The notes beneath the pieces were generated by a model, which was not told where the DNA came from, ran no database searches, and saw nothing but the letters and a program-made list of their open reading frames with translations. Shown in pieces: positions 6,689-14,874 of a DNA stretch of 26,652 bases. The DNA lies in NCBI GenBank assembly GCA_002396125.1, contig DGWL01000022.1, positions 2,512-29,163 of the forward strand, read 5' to 3'. Both the position numbers and the translations under genes were made by a program. Within the stretch, counting starts at the first letter, position 1, and each line of letters begins with the position of its first letter. This DNA comes from Porphyromonadaceae bacterium UBA4259. Lineage in GTDB: Bacteria > Bacteroidota > Bacteroidia > Bacteroidales > Muribaculaceae.

Positions 6689-8590
6689 ATGAAAAAAATT
6701 ACATTATTAATGTTATTGGCTGCATTGTTTATGCCAATGACCATGAATGCTCAAACTAAGAGCTACAAGCAAGTGAACAAAGTAGCAAAGAACTTTGTTA
6801 AGAAGGATGCTACCCCCACTTCTTTCTTAAAAACTAGCCTTAAGGCAGTTCGCCCAATGGCCGACGTTCCCGAGGGCTATGCTCAAGTAACCCTTACAGC
6901 AGGCGACGTGTGGGGTGATGGCTCTGGCTACCAGATGCTCCTCGATGCCGATGCTACCGCCTATGGCACTATTATCCCAGAGACTGGTGCTCTCACCACT
7001 AGCGGCGATGTTCCCGCTGAAACTTACGCTGAATTTGAGTACAAGATTCCTGAGAATGCCGATGGAGCTCTTGCTACTGCCAACATCGTTATCAACAGCA
7101 GCGTAACAATTACAATTCCCGCCGGCACCTACGACTGGTGCATCACCAACCCCACTGCTGGCGACCGCATGTGGATCGCTTCGACCAACGGTACCGTTGG
7201 TGGCCGTTACAATGACTTCACTTTCGGAAGTGGCGTGGCCTATGAGTTCATAGTTTCTCTTGGTGGTTCGAGCGACCAGGTAGACCTCATCGACTCCAAC
7301 ACTCCTTTAGTTCCCACCGACGTGTTTGTAACTCCCACCGCTACCACTGGCGACGTTGCTTGGACTCCAGGCGATAACAACAACACTTGGAACCTGCGTT
7401 GGCGTCCTTGGACCGACCCTGCCCTGATAAACCGCGACTGGAGCGACATGAACCTCGACAACTATCAGGACATGGTTGCCGAATTCTTAATTTACGATGC
7501 CGATGGTGATGGTAACAACTGGGGTCTGGCTTATGCCGACGAAGGTAATTATAACGTTTGCTTCACCAGCGCAAGCTACGGCAATGGTAGTGCACTCACC
7601 CCCGACAACTGGCTGATCACTCCCGAGGTACCCCTGGGTGGCACTCTCAAGTTCAAGACTTGGAACCAAAGTTCGAGCTACCCCGACAAGATTATGGTTT
7701 ACGTATGCACTAACCCCGACTTCGAAAGCCTTGACGAGTTTGTTGCTATCAGCGACTTCATCCAGCCTGGCACTACTGCCGAGGAATTTGAGCTCGACCT
7801 GAGCGACTATGAGGGCATGGGCCTTATCGCCTTCCGTCACTACGATTGTGAGGACATGTGGTCCATCTATCTTGACGACATCGTAGTAGAGGTTCCTGGT
7901 GGTGTTGAACCAGCCGAGTGGAACTTTGTTGAGAACGTAACTAATCCTTACACCATCGAGGGCTTGACTCCCGAGACCAAGTATGAGGTACAAGTTCAGG
8001 CTGTTAGCTCCGACAATCGCACTACCGACTGGACCGAGAGCGTAATCTTCACTACTCTCGCCGAAGGTGAGCAACCTGTTGAAGAAATTAACAATCTCTA
8101 CCTCACCGGTACATTCACCGATTGGAGCCAGAATGCTGAGGGCTGCATCGCATTTGAGGAAGTTGCCGACGGCGTATTTGAGGCTAAGGCCGAAATCGAG
8201 GCCGGTGGCGAGTTCAAAATCATCACCTTCGCCGAGGATGGCGCTATCACTTGGTTCGGTGGCATCGATGAGACTCAAGCAGGCTTCTACCTGATTACTC
8301 CTGAGCTTCTTAACGTTCCCACCGCTCTTATCGACGGCTCTAACTTCAAGATGCAAGAGGGTGCTGTTTACATCATCCGCGTTACCGAGGCACAGACCAT
8401 CGGCATCAAGGGCGTTGCAGAGCCTCTGCAGGTAGAGTTCATCTACTACGCTCCTACCGCTATCGAGAACCTCAACACCGACAGCAAGGTTGACAACACT
8501 TACTACAACCTCCAGGGTGTTAAGTTCAACGGTATGCCTAGCGTTCCCGGCATCTACATCAACGGTGGCAAGAAAGTTATCGTTAAGTAA
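6689..8590 (+). CDS. Secreted adhesin-like protein with gingipain-type DUF2436, J domain and T9SS-type tail (paralogue B)
   Basis: A 633-residue exported protein with signal peptide MKKITLLMLLAALFMPMTMNA (cleavage likely before Q22). Residues about 63-200 match the DUF2436 domain of Porphyromonas gingivalis gingipain and HagA adhesin regions (VTLTAGDVWGDGSGYQMLLDAD, IPAGTYDWCITNP, MWIAS, YNDFTF). Next come a split FN3 fold (about 209-240 and 409-457) with a choice-of-anchor J domain between the halves (DADGDGNNWG, LTPDNWLITPEV, AFRHYDCEDMW), an E-set/SusE-like domain (about 468-588) and the sorting-type tail (590-633). From the FN3 start onward it parallels paralogue A; only the N-terminal domain is of a different kind. 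No protease domain is present, so an adhesive or haem/protein-binding surface role is inferred by analogy with HagA. Its own promoter and terminator flank it. Confidence 0.87.
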   Translation: MKKITLLMLLAALFMPMTMNAQTKSYKQVNKVAKNFVKKDATPTSFLKTSLKAVRPMADVPEGYAQVTLTAGDVWGDGSGYQMLLDADATAYGTIIPETGALTTSGDVPAETYAEFEYKIPENADGALATANIVINSSVTITIPAGTYDWCITNPTAGDRMWIASTNGTVGGRYNDFTFGSGVAYEFIVSLGGSSDQVDLIDSNTPLVPTDVFVTPTATTGDVAWTPGDNNNTWNLRWRPWTDPALINRDWSDMNLDNYQDMVAEFLIYDADGDGNNWGLAYADEGNYNVCFTSASYGNGSALTPDNWLITPEVPLGGTLKFKTWNQSSSYPDKIMVYVCTNPDFESLDEFVAISDFIQPGTTAEEFELDLSDYEGMGLIAFRHYDCEDMWSIYLDDIVVEVPGGVEPAEWNFVENVTNPYTIEGLTPETKYEVQVQAVSSDNRTTDWTESVIFTTLAEGEQPVEEINNLYLTGTFTDWSQNAEGCIAFEEVADGVFEAKAEIEAGGEFKIITFAEDGAITWFGGIDETQAGFYLITPELLNVPTALIDGSNFKMQEGAVYIIRVTEAQTIGIKGVAEPLQVEFIYYAPTAIENLNTDSKVDNTYYNLQGVKFNGMPSVPGIYINGGKKVIVK

Positions 8591-8597
8591 GAAACGC
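8090..8597 (+). repeat. Near-identical direct repeat, copy 2 (3' end of paralogue B)
   Basis: Partner of 5724-6237. It is 508 bp long; the 6-nt difference is one in-frame deletion in the AQAQTTGI/AQTIGI region. The similarity falls off sharply just after GAAACGC, 7 bp past the stop codon, and resumes at the terminator hairpin. Confidence 0.9.
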
Positions 8598-8635
8598 TGC
8601 TAGCACTTTAAATAGGTAATCTTATCCCATTCTTA

Positions 8636-8674
8636 GGACTGCTTCCCCATCGCGGGAGGCAGTCCTTGTTTTTT
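8636..8674 (+). terminator. Intrinsic terminator of paralogue B
   Basis: GGACTGCTTCCC (8636-8647) pairs with GGGAGGCAGTCC (8654-8665) across a 6-nt loop, followed by TTGTTTTTT. It is the same hairpin as after paralogue A, with a slightly changed loop. Confidence 0.9.
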
Positions 8675-8851
8675 ATATGGCGCGCAACAAACACGACGTG
8701 GGGGGGCACCCACGGCGGCATGTTTGCCTCTGCCGGAGGCAGACCTTTGAGTAACCGGGGGTACCGCTTGTGGAGCGAGCCTCCAGGCGAGCGCAGCAAG
8801 CGGCACCCCCGGGATGTCAAGGCCTCCCCCACCCGTCGCCGATGGCAACCC
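8636..8851. repeat. Palindromic intergenic repeat, copy 2
   Basis: Second copy of the element at 6275-6492, about 216 bp. The central palindrome is more perfect here: the arm GGGGGTACCGCTTG pairs with CAAGCGGCACCCCC (about 8757-8810) with one mismatch. The TGCCTC/GAGGCA hairpin is kept, while the outer GTCGCC/GGCGAC palindromes are degenerate. The rest of the 366-bp gap to the TPR gene (8852-8956) is AT-rich and holds only the promoter at 8879-8910. Confidence 0.8.
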
Positions 8852-8878
8852 CACACACCTCATTTTTTCTTTAGTAAA

Positions 8879-8910
8879 GTTGATTTTGCAACAAATATTG
8901 TTTACCTTTG
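8879..8910 (+). promoter_or_regulatory. Promoter of the TPR gene pair
   Basis: GTTG (8879-8882) and TACCTTTG (8903-8910), an exact TAnnTTTG match, are separated by 20 bp. The start would be near 8917, about 40 nt before the ATG at 8957. Confidence 0.72.
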
Positions 8911-8956
8911 GAGGACAAATATTTTCACCCCCCTCTAGAATCATCTTTTACACATT

Positions 8957-10741
8957 ATGAGATACTGTATTTCAATGTTAGTGCTACTGGTTATGGCACT
9001 GGGCGCAGTGGCTAATGACTACGTGGAGAGCGAGCTCAACCCGTGGAAGACCAGCACCCCCTATGTCAAGGCAATGAAAGCCATCGAGGATAATGAAACC
9101 GAACTCGCCAACAAGATGTTTGCCCGCGAAGTGAAATCACATCCCAAGAATGGCTATGCGCTCTACAACTGGGGCATGCACGCCGCCATCCACGAGATTG
9201 AGAAAGAATACATTCTTGGCGATGGTAAAAATCCACCCACGATACGCAAGACACCGGCATTGAAAACCGCGCTTAGCCACATTGAGCAAGGCATCAACCT
9301 GATGGCAGGCAGCGATGCGGCAGCAGCCTGTAAAGCTTGCCTGAGCGCCGCCGAGATGATGGAAGCGCTGCACGCGTTTGGAGAAGACCGTGCCGACTCA
9401 ATCAAGATGACACACTACAAGGAGCGTGCCTTTGCCATCCATCCCTGCGACGAAAGTTTCGACGCGGTGGGTCAACTCAAATATGACGGCAACTCCCTGA
9501 GCAACATCGCCGCCGAAATCAACACCTTCTACCAAAAATGTCCCACCAACGAGAACGCCGTTGCCATGATGGCACTGCTCAAGAATGAGAACGGCGACTA
9601 TGAGAAAGTGATAGAGATTGTTGACCTCCTCATGAAACTCAAGAGCGACAGCGGTGAGACAATCAGCAGCAAGCTGGTAATGCTCAAGGCCAGCGCGCTC
9701 AAGCACCTGGGAAGGCATGACGAGGCTGCCGACATTGCCCTGCAGGTAATATCCGACCCCTCGATTGAGGGCTTTGCCGACGCGCCAACCACAATACTCC
9801 AGATGGCTGCCGACGCCCCCGAAGTAATGCTCATGAAACTGCGCCAGCGCGAGTTTGCCTCGCAGGGCAACCCGCTGTGGATTATGTCGCAGGGCATGGT
9901 CTACCGCTATAGCCTGGGCGACCACCGCACCGCCCTGCCCTACTTTGAGAAAGTGCATCAGCTCGACCCTCGCAACAAGGGCGTGCTTGACGACCTGGCC
10001 TATTGCTACTACATGACCGGCGACGTTGAGAAGGCATTGCTCTATGCCGAGGCCAACGACCGCATGAGCGTTGAGCAAACCAAGACTGCGATGCTCATTA
10101 ACCTGGGCCGTTATGATGAAATCATCAAGGAGAGAAAAAACATCATCGCCCTAAGCAACTTTGTCAAAATCAACGAGGCACAACACCTCGAGACCCTGGG
10201 CAAGCTCTACTACCTCAACGGCGAGCGCGACAAGGCGTTGGAGACTATCAACGATGCCTTGAGCCGCAGCGACTCACTACCCCAGGCTCTCTATTACAAG
10301 GGACTTATTGCTCGCTCCACAGGCGATGAGACCACAGCACGCGACTGCCTGAAAAAAGCACTCGACATGGCATCGCTCATTGAGCAAGGCGAACTGATGG
10401 TGCTGCGGCCCATGTGCCTAATCGAGCTGGGAAACACCAGCGAAGCCCATGAGGCTATCAACTCGCTGGCAACCGCTTGCGAGAGCGACATCGCCTCCAA
10501 ACCCGGCAATCACGACTTCCTGGAGACCAACGTGCCGTGCTACGACATCGCAGCCGCCTATGCCATGCTTGGCGACAGCGACAATGCCCTCAAGTTTCTC
10601 GACCTCCACTTCACGCACGACTATCTGAGCTACAACTTCGGGAGGCTTGAACGCGACAGCCGCTTCGACAGCCTGCGCGGCCTGCCCCGGTTCAACCAAC
10701 TGGTTGAAAAATACTTGAAGAAGTGGAAAGGAGAGCAATAA
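8957..10741 (+). CDS. Exported tetratricopeptide-repeat protein (TPR paralogue 1)
   Basis: The 594-residue protein begins with a signal peptide (MRYCISMLVLLVMALGAVA, likely cleaved before N20), so the mature protein is probably periplasmic. The rest is almost wholly helical TPR-like repeats. Recognisable ones include NETELANKMFAREVKSHPKNGYALYNWGMHAA near residues 48-75, GDHRTALPYFEKVHQLDPRNKGVLDDLAYCYYMTGDVEKAL around 325-365, and GERDKALETINDALSRSDSLPQALYYKGLIAR around 420-450. The C-terminus (YDIAAAYAMLGDSDNALKFL...RLERDSRFDSLRGLPRF) is shared with the next gene, marking the two as paralogues. A protein-protein scaffold role is likely; partners are unknown. It is followed after 37 nt by the second TPR gene. 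Confidence 0.85.
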   Translation: MRYCISMLVLLVMALGAVANDYVESELNPWKTSTPYVKAMKAIEDNETELANKMFAREVKSHPKNGYALYNWGMHAAIHEIEKEYILGDGKNPPTIRKTPALKTALSHIEQGINLMAGSDAAAACKACLSAAEMMEALHAFGEDRADSIKMTHYKERAFAIHPCDESFDAVGQLKYDGNSLSNIAAEINTFYQKCPTNENAVAMMALLKNENGDYEKVIEIVDLLMKLKSDSGETISSKLVMLKASALKHLGRHDEAADIALQVISDPSIEGFADAPTTILQMAADAPEVMLMKLRQREFASQGNPLWIMSQGMVYRYSLGDHRTALPYFEKVHQLDPRNKGVLDDLAYCYYMTGDVEKALLYAEANDRMSVEQTKTAMLINLGRYDEIIKERKNIIALSNFVKINEAQHLETLGKLYYLNGERDKALETINDALSRSDSLPQALYYKGLIARSTGDETTARDCLKKALDMASLIEQGELMVLRPMCLIELGNTSEAHEAINSLATACESDIASKPGNHDFLETNVPCYDIAAAYAMLGDSDNALKFLDLHFTHDYLSYNFGRLERDSRFDSLRGLPRFNQLVEKYLKKWKGEQ

Positions 10742-10778
10742 CCCGTTTTTTAAGAAATGACCACTAAAACATCACGCA

Positions 10779-12734
10779 ATGAGAAACCCAATTACATATA
10801 GCAGAATTCTTGCCACGGCAATCCTGATAGTCATCGCCACTCTTGGGGCTGCAGCACAAGTGAGCGACGAGGTGGCCGAGGTGAGCGAAGCTCTCGACAG
10901 TCGCGACTACAACAAGTGGACCCGCAGCCGTGACTTTGTGGACGGCAACCGCGCCATTGACACGCAAGACTATGAGAATGCAGTGACATTGCTTGAGAAG
11001 GAGATTAAGACACATCCTGCCAATGGCTATGCCATGTGCAACCTGGCCTGGTGCAAGAACTTGTGGACCGCAGCAAGGCTTAACGAGATAATCATGGAAC
11101 TGCTCAACGAGAGTGGCGACATGGAGGAGGCACAGCACAAATATGAAACCATCTACCGAAGTGCCGTTACCGACTTTGCCGACTACGCTAAACTCATGCG
11201 CCAGGGCATTGCAAAGCTCCCCGCGCCCGATGTAGAGACGCAATGCAAAGCCCACATCAAGCTACAATCGCTGCTCGAGAACGCCGAAGCCGACACTACC
11301 GAGCAGATAGCCGTACTCAAACACGCCATCGAGGTGCACCCCTGCTATGAAAGCTACCTGGCCATCATGGGGTTATACTCAAAACTCGAAGATACGGCTA
11401 ATGCCGCCGAGTGGGCTATCAAGGCCGGCGACATTCTGGAGGGCGACCCTGATGCCACACGCCTCAAGGCCATCGCCTATCAGTATCGCAAGGACTATGA
11501 CCGGGCTCTGCCTCTCATCAACCAGCTGCTCACCGACGATGAAACCGATGTCGACATGCTCAAGGCGCGCTGTGAAATCTACACCGACCAGGGCAACTAC
11601 AAGGAAGCTCTTGACGACTACACTCGCTTGCTCGAGGCACAGGAAACAAAGGGCAAGTTTGAGCCGTTCAGGCTTCTTGACCACATCGCTCACATCAGCG
11701 ACAACGCCCACGATGCTGTTATCGACTACGTGCACCGGCAGCAAATTGCCCAAGCGCAAGAAGAAGATGGCGACAGTGAGGAAAATATCAACTGGAACAT
11801 AGTGGAAGCAATGTTGCACTACAATCACTATGACTACAGCAAGTCGCTTGAATGCTTTGAACGAGGCTCGGCAACAACCCAAAACGCCGACCTTGCCGGC
11901 ATCATCGCCTCCAACTTTTTCATGCTGGGGCGCGTTGACGAAGCACTCACGCTGTGCGACGGAGCCCAGCTGATGCAAAGCGTTGACAAGCAAAAGCAGG
12001 AAAAAGAAGATGATGATGAAGATAGCAGTGAGGAAACCAACTTCTTGACCAAGCGCATCATGATGGAAATGTCATGCGGCATGGTGGAAGAAGCGATTCA
12101 TGACGCGCAAGTGGGATGCATAGCCTATGCCGACGACCCGGCCACACTGAGCACCTACCACTCCATTCTGGCCTGGGCTCACATAGCCAAGGGACAATAC
12201 CAAAAAGCTATTGAGAACTATGACCGGTGGATTGAGACCGGCTACAGCACCTCAAGCGCACGCTACAGCAGAGCACGCGCCATGATGATGGCTGGCATGA
12301 CAGCCGACGCCAGCGACGAGCTCAACCAGCTGCTCTCGACCGAGGACTTCGACGGAAATCAAGAGCTGAAGATGAACATCCTCTACTACCTGGGGCGCAA
12401 AACCGAGGCACGCGACCTGCTCGACAAGCTGGCAGCCAACACCGACTCGGTTCAGGCGATGAGCCGTGAAGAGATTGAGAGAGCCACCACGCTGCCCGAA
12501 ACGATGGACACCTATAACCTGGCATGCTTCTACTCGCTCATGGGCGACACCGACAAAGCGCTCGACTACTTGCGCCGCACCTACGAGGGTAGCGGCGAAG
12601 AAGCTCTCAACTTCAACTATGCTGTCATCGACAGTGATTTTGACAACATTCGTCAAGATCCACGCTTCATGAGCATAATAAATGAGTTCAAAACTCGTTG
12701 GTTAAATGGGCAATATCGCCCCAAGAAGAAATAA
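10779..12734 (+). CDS. Exported tetratricopeptide-repeat protein (TPR paralogue 2)
   Basis: A 651-residue TPR protein with a signal peptide (MRNPITYSRILATAILIVIATLGAAA, cleavage before Q27). The N-terminal repeat (AIDTQDYENAVTLLEKEIKTHPANGYAMCNLAW) matches the first repeat of the preceding protein, and the C-terminus (YNLACFYSLMGDTDKALDYL...VIDSDFDNIRQDPRF) matches its C-terminus, so the pair arose by duplication and diverged widely. An acidic, Ser/Glu/Asp-rich insert (KQKQEKEDDDEDSSEE, about residues 405-425) interrupts the repeats. No enzyme motif was seen. It lies in a probable operon with the gene before (37-nt gap) and the small membrane protein after it (8-nt gap). Confidence 0.85.
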   Translation: MRNPITYSRILATAILIVIATLGAAAQVSDEVAEVSEALDSRDYNKWTRSRDFVDGNRAIDTQDYENAVTLLEKEIKTHPANGYAMCNLAWCKNLWTAARLNEIIMELLNESGDMEEAQHKYETIYRSAVTDFADYAKLMRQGIAKLPAPDVETQCKAHIKLQSLLENAEADTTEQIAVLKHAIEVHPCYESYLAIMGLYSKLEDTANAAEWAIKAGDILEGDPDATRLKAIAYQYRKDYDRALPLINQLLTDDETDVDMLKARCEIYTDQGNYKEALDDYTRLLEAQETKGKFEPFRLLDHIAHISDNAHDAVIDYVHRQQIAQAQEEDGDSEENINWNIVEAMLHYNHYDYSKSLECFERGSATTQNADLAGIIASNFFMLGRVDEALTLCDGAQLMQSVDKQKQEKEDDDEDSSEETNFLTKRIMMEMSCGMVEEAIHDAQVGCIAYADDPATLSTYHSILAWAHIAKGQYQKAIENYDRWIETGYSTSSARYSRARAMMMAGMTADASDELNQLLSTEDFDGNQELKMNILYYLGRKTEARDLLDKLAANTDSVQAMSREEIERATTLPETMDTYNLACFYSLMGDTDKALDYLRRTYEGSGEEALNFNYAVIDSDFDNIRQDPRFMSIINEFKTRWLNGQYRPKKK

Positions 12735-12742
12735 AAACACAC

Positions 12743-13012
12743 ATGGAACCGAGCAACAACCCACGCTTGATGAAGACAATCATCCTGCTCTCGCTGCTGC
12801 CGTTGCTGTGGTGGCCGGTGTCGCTGCTTCACGACACGAGCTACCTCTTCAACGACACCGCACGACTGCTCATGTTTCTGTTCCCGTTCTACGCATTGCC
12901 CTCGGTGGCAGTGGCGTGGTATTGCCGTGAAGACCGCCCCGAGGTCTCCTGGGTGCTGCTACTGCTGCTGTGGCTGAGCTATGGCGCCATTTTCATCCTG
13001 GCAGCTCTGTGA
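12743..13012 (+). CDS. Small integral membrane protein, unknown function
   Basis: An 89-residue protein starting MEPSNNPRLMKT at ATG 12743, 8 nt after the TPR gene stop. An upstream in-frame start inside the TPR gene is possible but would add a non-hydrophobic extension and is less likely. Three hydrophobic segments are visible (about 10-28, 38-60 and 68-88), the middle ones rich in Trp, Leu and Phe, with a short charged loop CREDRPE between the second and third. I do not recognise the family. The tight spacing suggests co-transcription and perhaps a membrane partner for the two exported TPR proteins. Confidence 0.7.
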   Translation: MEPSNNPRLMKTIILLSLLPLLWWPVSLLHDTSYLFNDTARLLMFLFPFYALPSVAVAWYCREDRPEVSWVLLLLLWLSYGAIFILAAL

Positions 13013-13080
13013 AAAGAGTTTTTCAGTTGTCAGTTGTTTGCTCGTCAGCACGTTTGAAACCAAAATCCACATAAAAAATA

Positions 13081-14754
13081 ATGAAAGAAGATTTACAAGT
13101 TTATTGCATGAACACGCAGGATTACATCGACATCGACGGTGGCGACACCCTGCTTGAGATATATGACACACTAAGTACGCGCATCCCGTTCAAACCAGTG
13201 TGCGCGCTAGTGAATAACAAGGTAGAGGAGCTTAACTACCACGTCTATGCCAACAAGATGGTAGAATTCATGCCCGTGAACTCCAGCCACGGAATCAGGG
13301 TGTATGTGCACTCGCTGTGCATGCTGCTCTACAAGGCCATCGAGGACCTGTACCCCGGCAAGCGCCTGCGCATTGAGCACAGCATTTCGGGCGGATTCTA
13401 CTGCAAAATCAAGCACAACAATGAAATTCTGTGCCCCGACGCGATTGCGAAGATTAAGCAGCGCATGAGCGAAATTGTAGAACAAGACATCAAGTTTGTG
13501 CGCCGTGAGCGCCTCACCACCGACGTCATTGAGATGTTCAGCAAGCAAGGCCTTGCCGACAAGGTGCGGCTGCTCAGTTCCAACAACTCGCTCTACACCA
13601 CCTACTACAAGCTCGACAACATCATCGACAGCTACTACGGCCCACTGGTACCCTCAACGGGCTACCTCAAGGCCTTCGACCTCATCCCCTACAAGGAAGG
13701 AATGCTGCTGCTGGGGCCCGACAAGAATAATATCGACGTGCCCCGCCAGACCATCCCCATGGAGAAGATGTACAAGGCTTTCACCGACTATGTGAAATTC
13801 TACGACATCGTGAGGCTCGACGACGTGGGCACCCTCAACAAGGTGATTAGCGAGAAGAAAGCCCCACTGCTCATCAATGTGGCCGAGGCTTTGCACGACA
13901 AGATGTTCTCGCGCATTGCCGACGATATTACTCGCCGCTACCACGAGGGTGGCGCTCGCGTAGTGCTCATTGCCGGCCCATCGTCGAGCGGCAAGACCAC
14001 CTCGAGCAAGCGACTGGCAATTCAGCTGGTGACCAACTACATCATTCCCAAGGTAATCTCGCTCGACAACTACTTCGTGGACCGCGCCCACACTCCACGC
14101 GACGAGAATGGCGACTATGACTACGAGTCGCTCTACGCTCTCGACCTGGAGCAGTTCAACAAGGACTTGAAAGCTCTCATCGCCGGCGAAGAAGTGGCTA
14201 TGCCCACCTATAATTTCGAGACCGGCGAGCGGGAATATCGTGGCGACACGCTCAAGCTTGGCGAGAACAACATCCTGCTCATGGAAGGCATTCACGGCCT
14301 CAATCCCGAGCTCACCAAGGAAATCCCCGAGGAAATGAAGTTCCGCGTGTATGTGAGCGCACTCACCACCCTAAGCATCGACGATCACAACTGGGTGTCG
14401 ACCAGCGACAACCGCCTGTTGCGTCGCATCGTGCGCGACTACAAGTATCGCGGTGCCAGTGCCCAGTCATCAATTGCACGCTGGCCCAGTGTGCGCCGCG
14501 GCGAGGAAAAGTGGATTTTCCCCTATCAAGAGAATGCCGATGCCATGTTCAACTCATCGCTACTCTTTGAACTGGCGGTGATGAAAGACTTTGCTGAGCC
14601 CATTCTCAAGCAGGTGCCCACCAATGTTCCCGAGTATGCCGAGGCCAATCGCCTGCTGCGATTCCTGAGCTATTTCAAGTCGCTCGACACGAGCAACATC
14701 CCCAGCACCAGCCTCTTGCGCGAATTCCTGGGCGGCAGCAGCTTCACCTATTGA
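13081..14754 (+). CDS. Nucleoside (uridine-type) kinase with N-terminal ThrRS-like TGS/SAD region
   Basis: A 557-residue cytoplasmic protein. Residues about 1-65 resemble a TGS/ubiquitin-like domain. About 70-200 resemble the second additional domain of threonyl-tRNA synthetase (HSISGGFYCKI). From about 280 on it is a P-loop kinase of the uridine kinase/phosphoribulokinase family: Walker A GPSSSGKTT (about 299-307), SLDNYFVDRAHTPRDENGDYDYES (metal and substrate region) and EGIHGLNPELT. It probably phosphorylates uridine and/or cytidine in pyrimidine salvage, as such fusion proteins are annotated; the true substrate is not shown by sequence. This fusion is typical of Bacteroidales and some Firmicutes. 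It lies 68 nt after the small membrane protein. No strong promoter was seen in the gap (CACGTTTG at 13049-13056 is a weak candidate). Confidence 0.9.
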   Translation: MKEDLQVYCMNTQDYIDIDGGDTLLEIYDTLSTRIPFKPVCALVNNKVEELNYHVYANKMVEFMPVNSSHGIRVYVHSLCMLLYKAIEDLYPGKRLRIEHSISGGFYCKIKHNNEILCPDAIAKIKQRMSEIVEQDIKFVRRERLTTDVIEMFSKQGLADKVRLLSSNNSLYTTYYKLDNIIDSYYGPLVPSTGYLKAFDLIPYKEGMLLLGPDKNNIDVPRQTIPMEKMYKAFTDYVKFYDIVRLDDVGTLNKVISEKKAPLLINVAEALHDKMFSRIADDITRRYHEGGARVVLIAGPSSSGKTTSSKRLAIQLVTNYIIPKVISLDNYFVDRAHTPRDENGDYDYESLYALDLEQFNKDLKALIAGEEVAMPTYNFETGEREYRGDTLKLGENNILLMEGIHGLNPELTKEIPEEMKFRVYVSALTTLSIDDHNWVSTSDNRLLRRIVRDYKYRGASAQSSIARWPSVRRGEEKWIFPYQENADAMFNSSLLFELAVMKDFAEPILKQVPTNVPEYAEANRLLRFLSYFKSLDTSNIPSTSLLREFLGGSSFTY

Positions 14755-14783
14755 TATCGAGCAAGAAAACAAGATTAAAACAA

Positions 14784-14805
14784 AATCGGCCTTCATGCAC
14801 CGATT
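14784..14805 (+). terminator. Weak hairpin after the nucleoside kinase
   Basis: AATCGG (14784-14789) pairs with CCGATT (14800-14805) over a 10-nt loop, with no T-run after it. It is a poor intrinsic terminator candidate. The stronger hairpin at 14819-14852 may serve both directions. Confidence 0.25.
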
Positions 14806-14810
14806 GAGGT

Positions 14811-14852
14811 AAAAAAAGACGAGGATGTGTCACTGTTGTGGCGCATCCTCGT
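14811..14852 (-). terminator. Intrinsic terminator of the ribH operon
   Basis: Read on the minus strand, ACGAGGATG (14852-14844) and CATCCTCGT (14827-14819) form a 9-bp stem, extendable to 12 bp with wobble pairs, followed by CTTTTTTT (14818-14811). It lies 22 nt beyond the last minus-strand gene, between convergent transcription units. Confidence 0.88.
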
Positions 14853-14874
14853 TAATTCACCGATTTAATGTCAA

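Noticed and set aside
5319..8356. Long minus-strand frames at 5319-5990 and 7487-8356
   Set aside because: They are nearly identical to each other only because they lie opposite the duplicated adhesin genes. They have no recognisable domain and no promoter.
6238..8944. Short frames on both strands across the palindromic repeats, some with similar translations in both copies
   Set aside because: The similarity follows from the DNA repeat. Several frames are open at once, none has a plausible start context, and the translations have no protein-like pattern.
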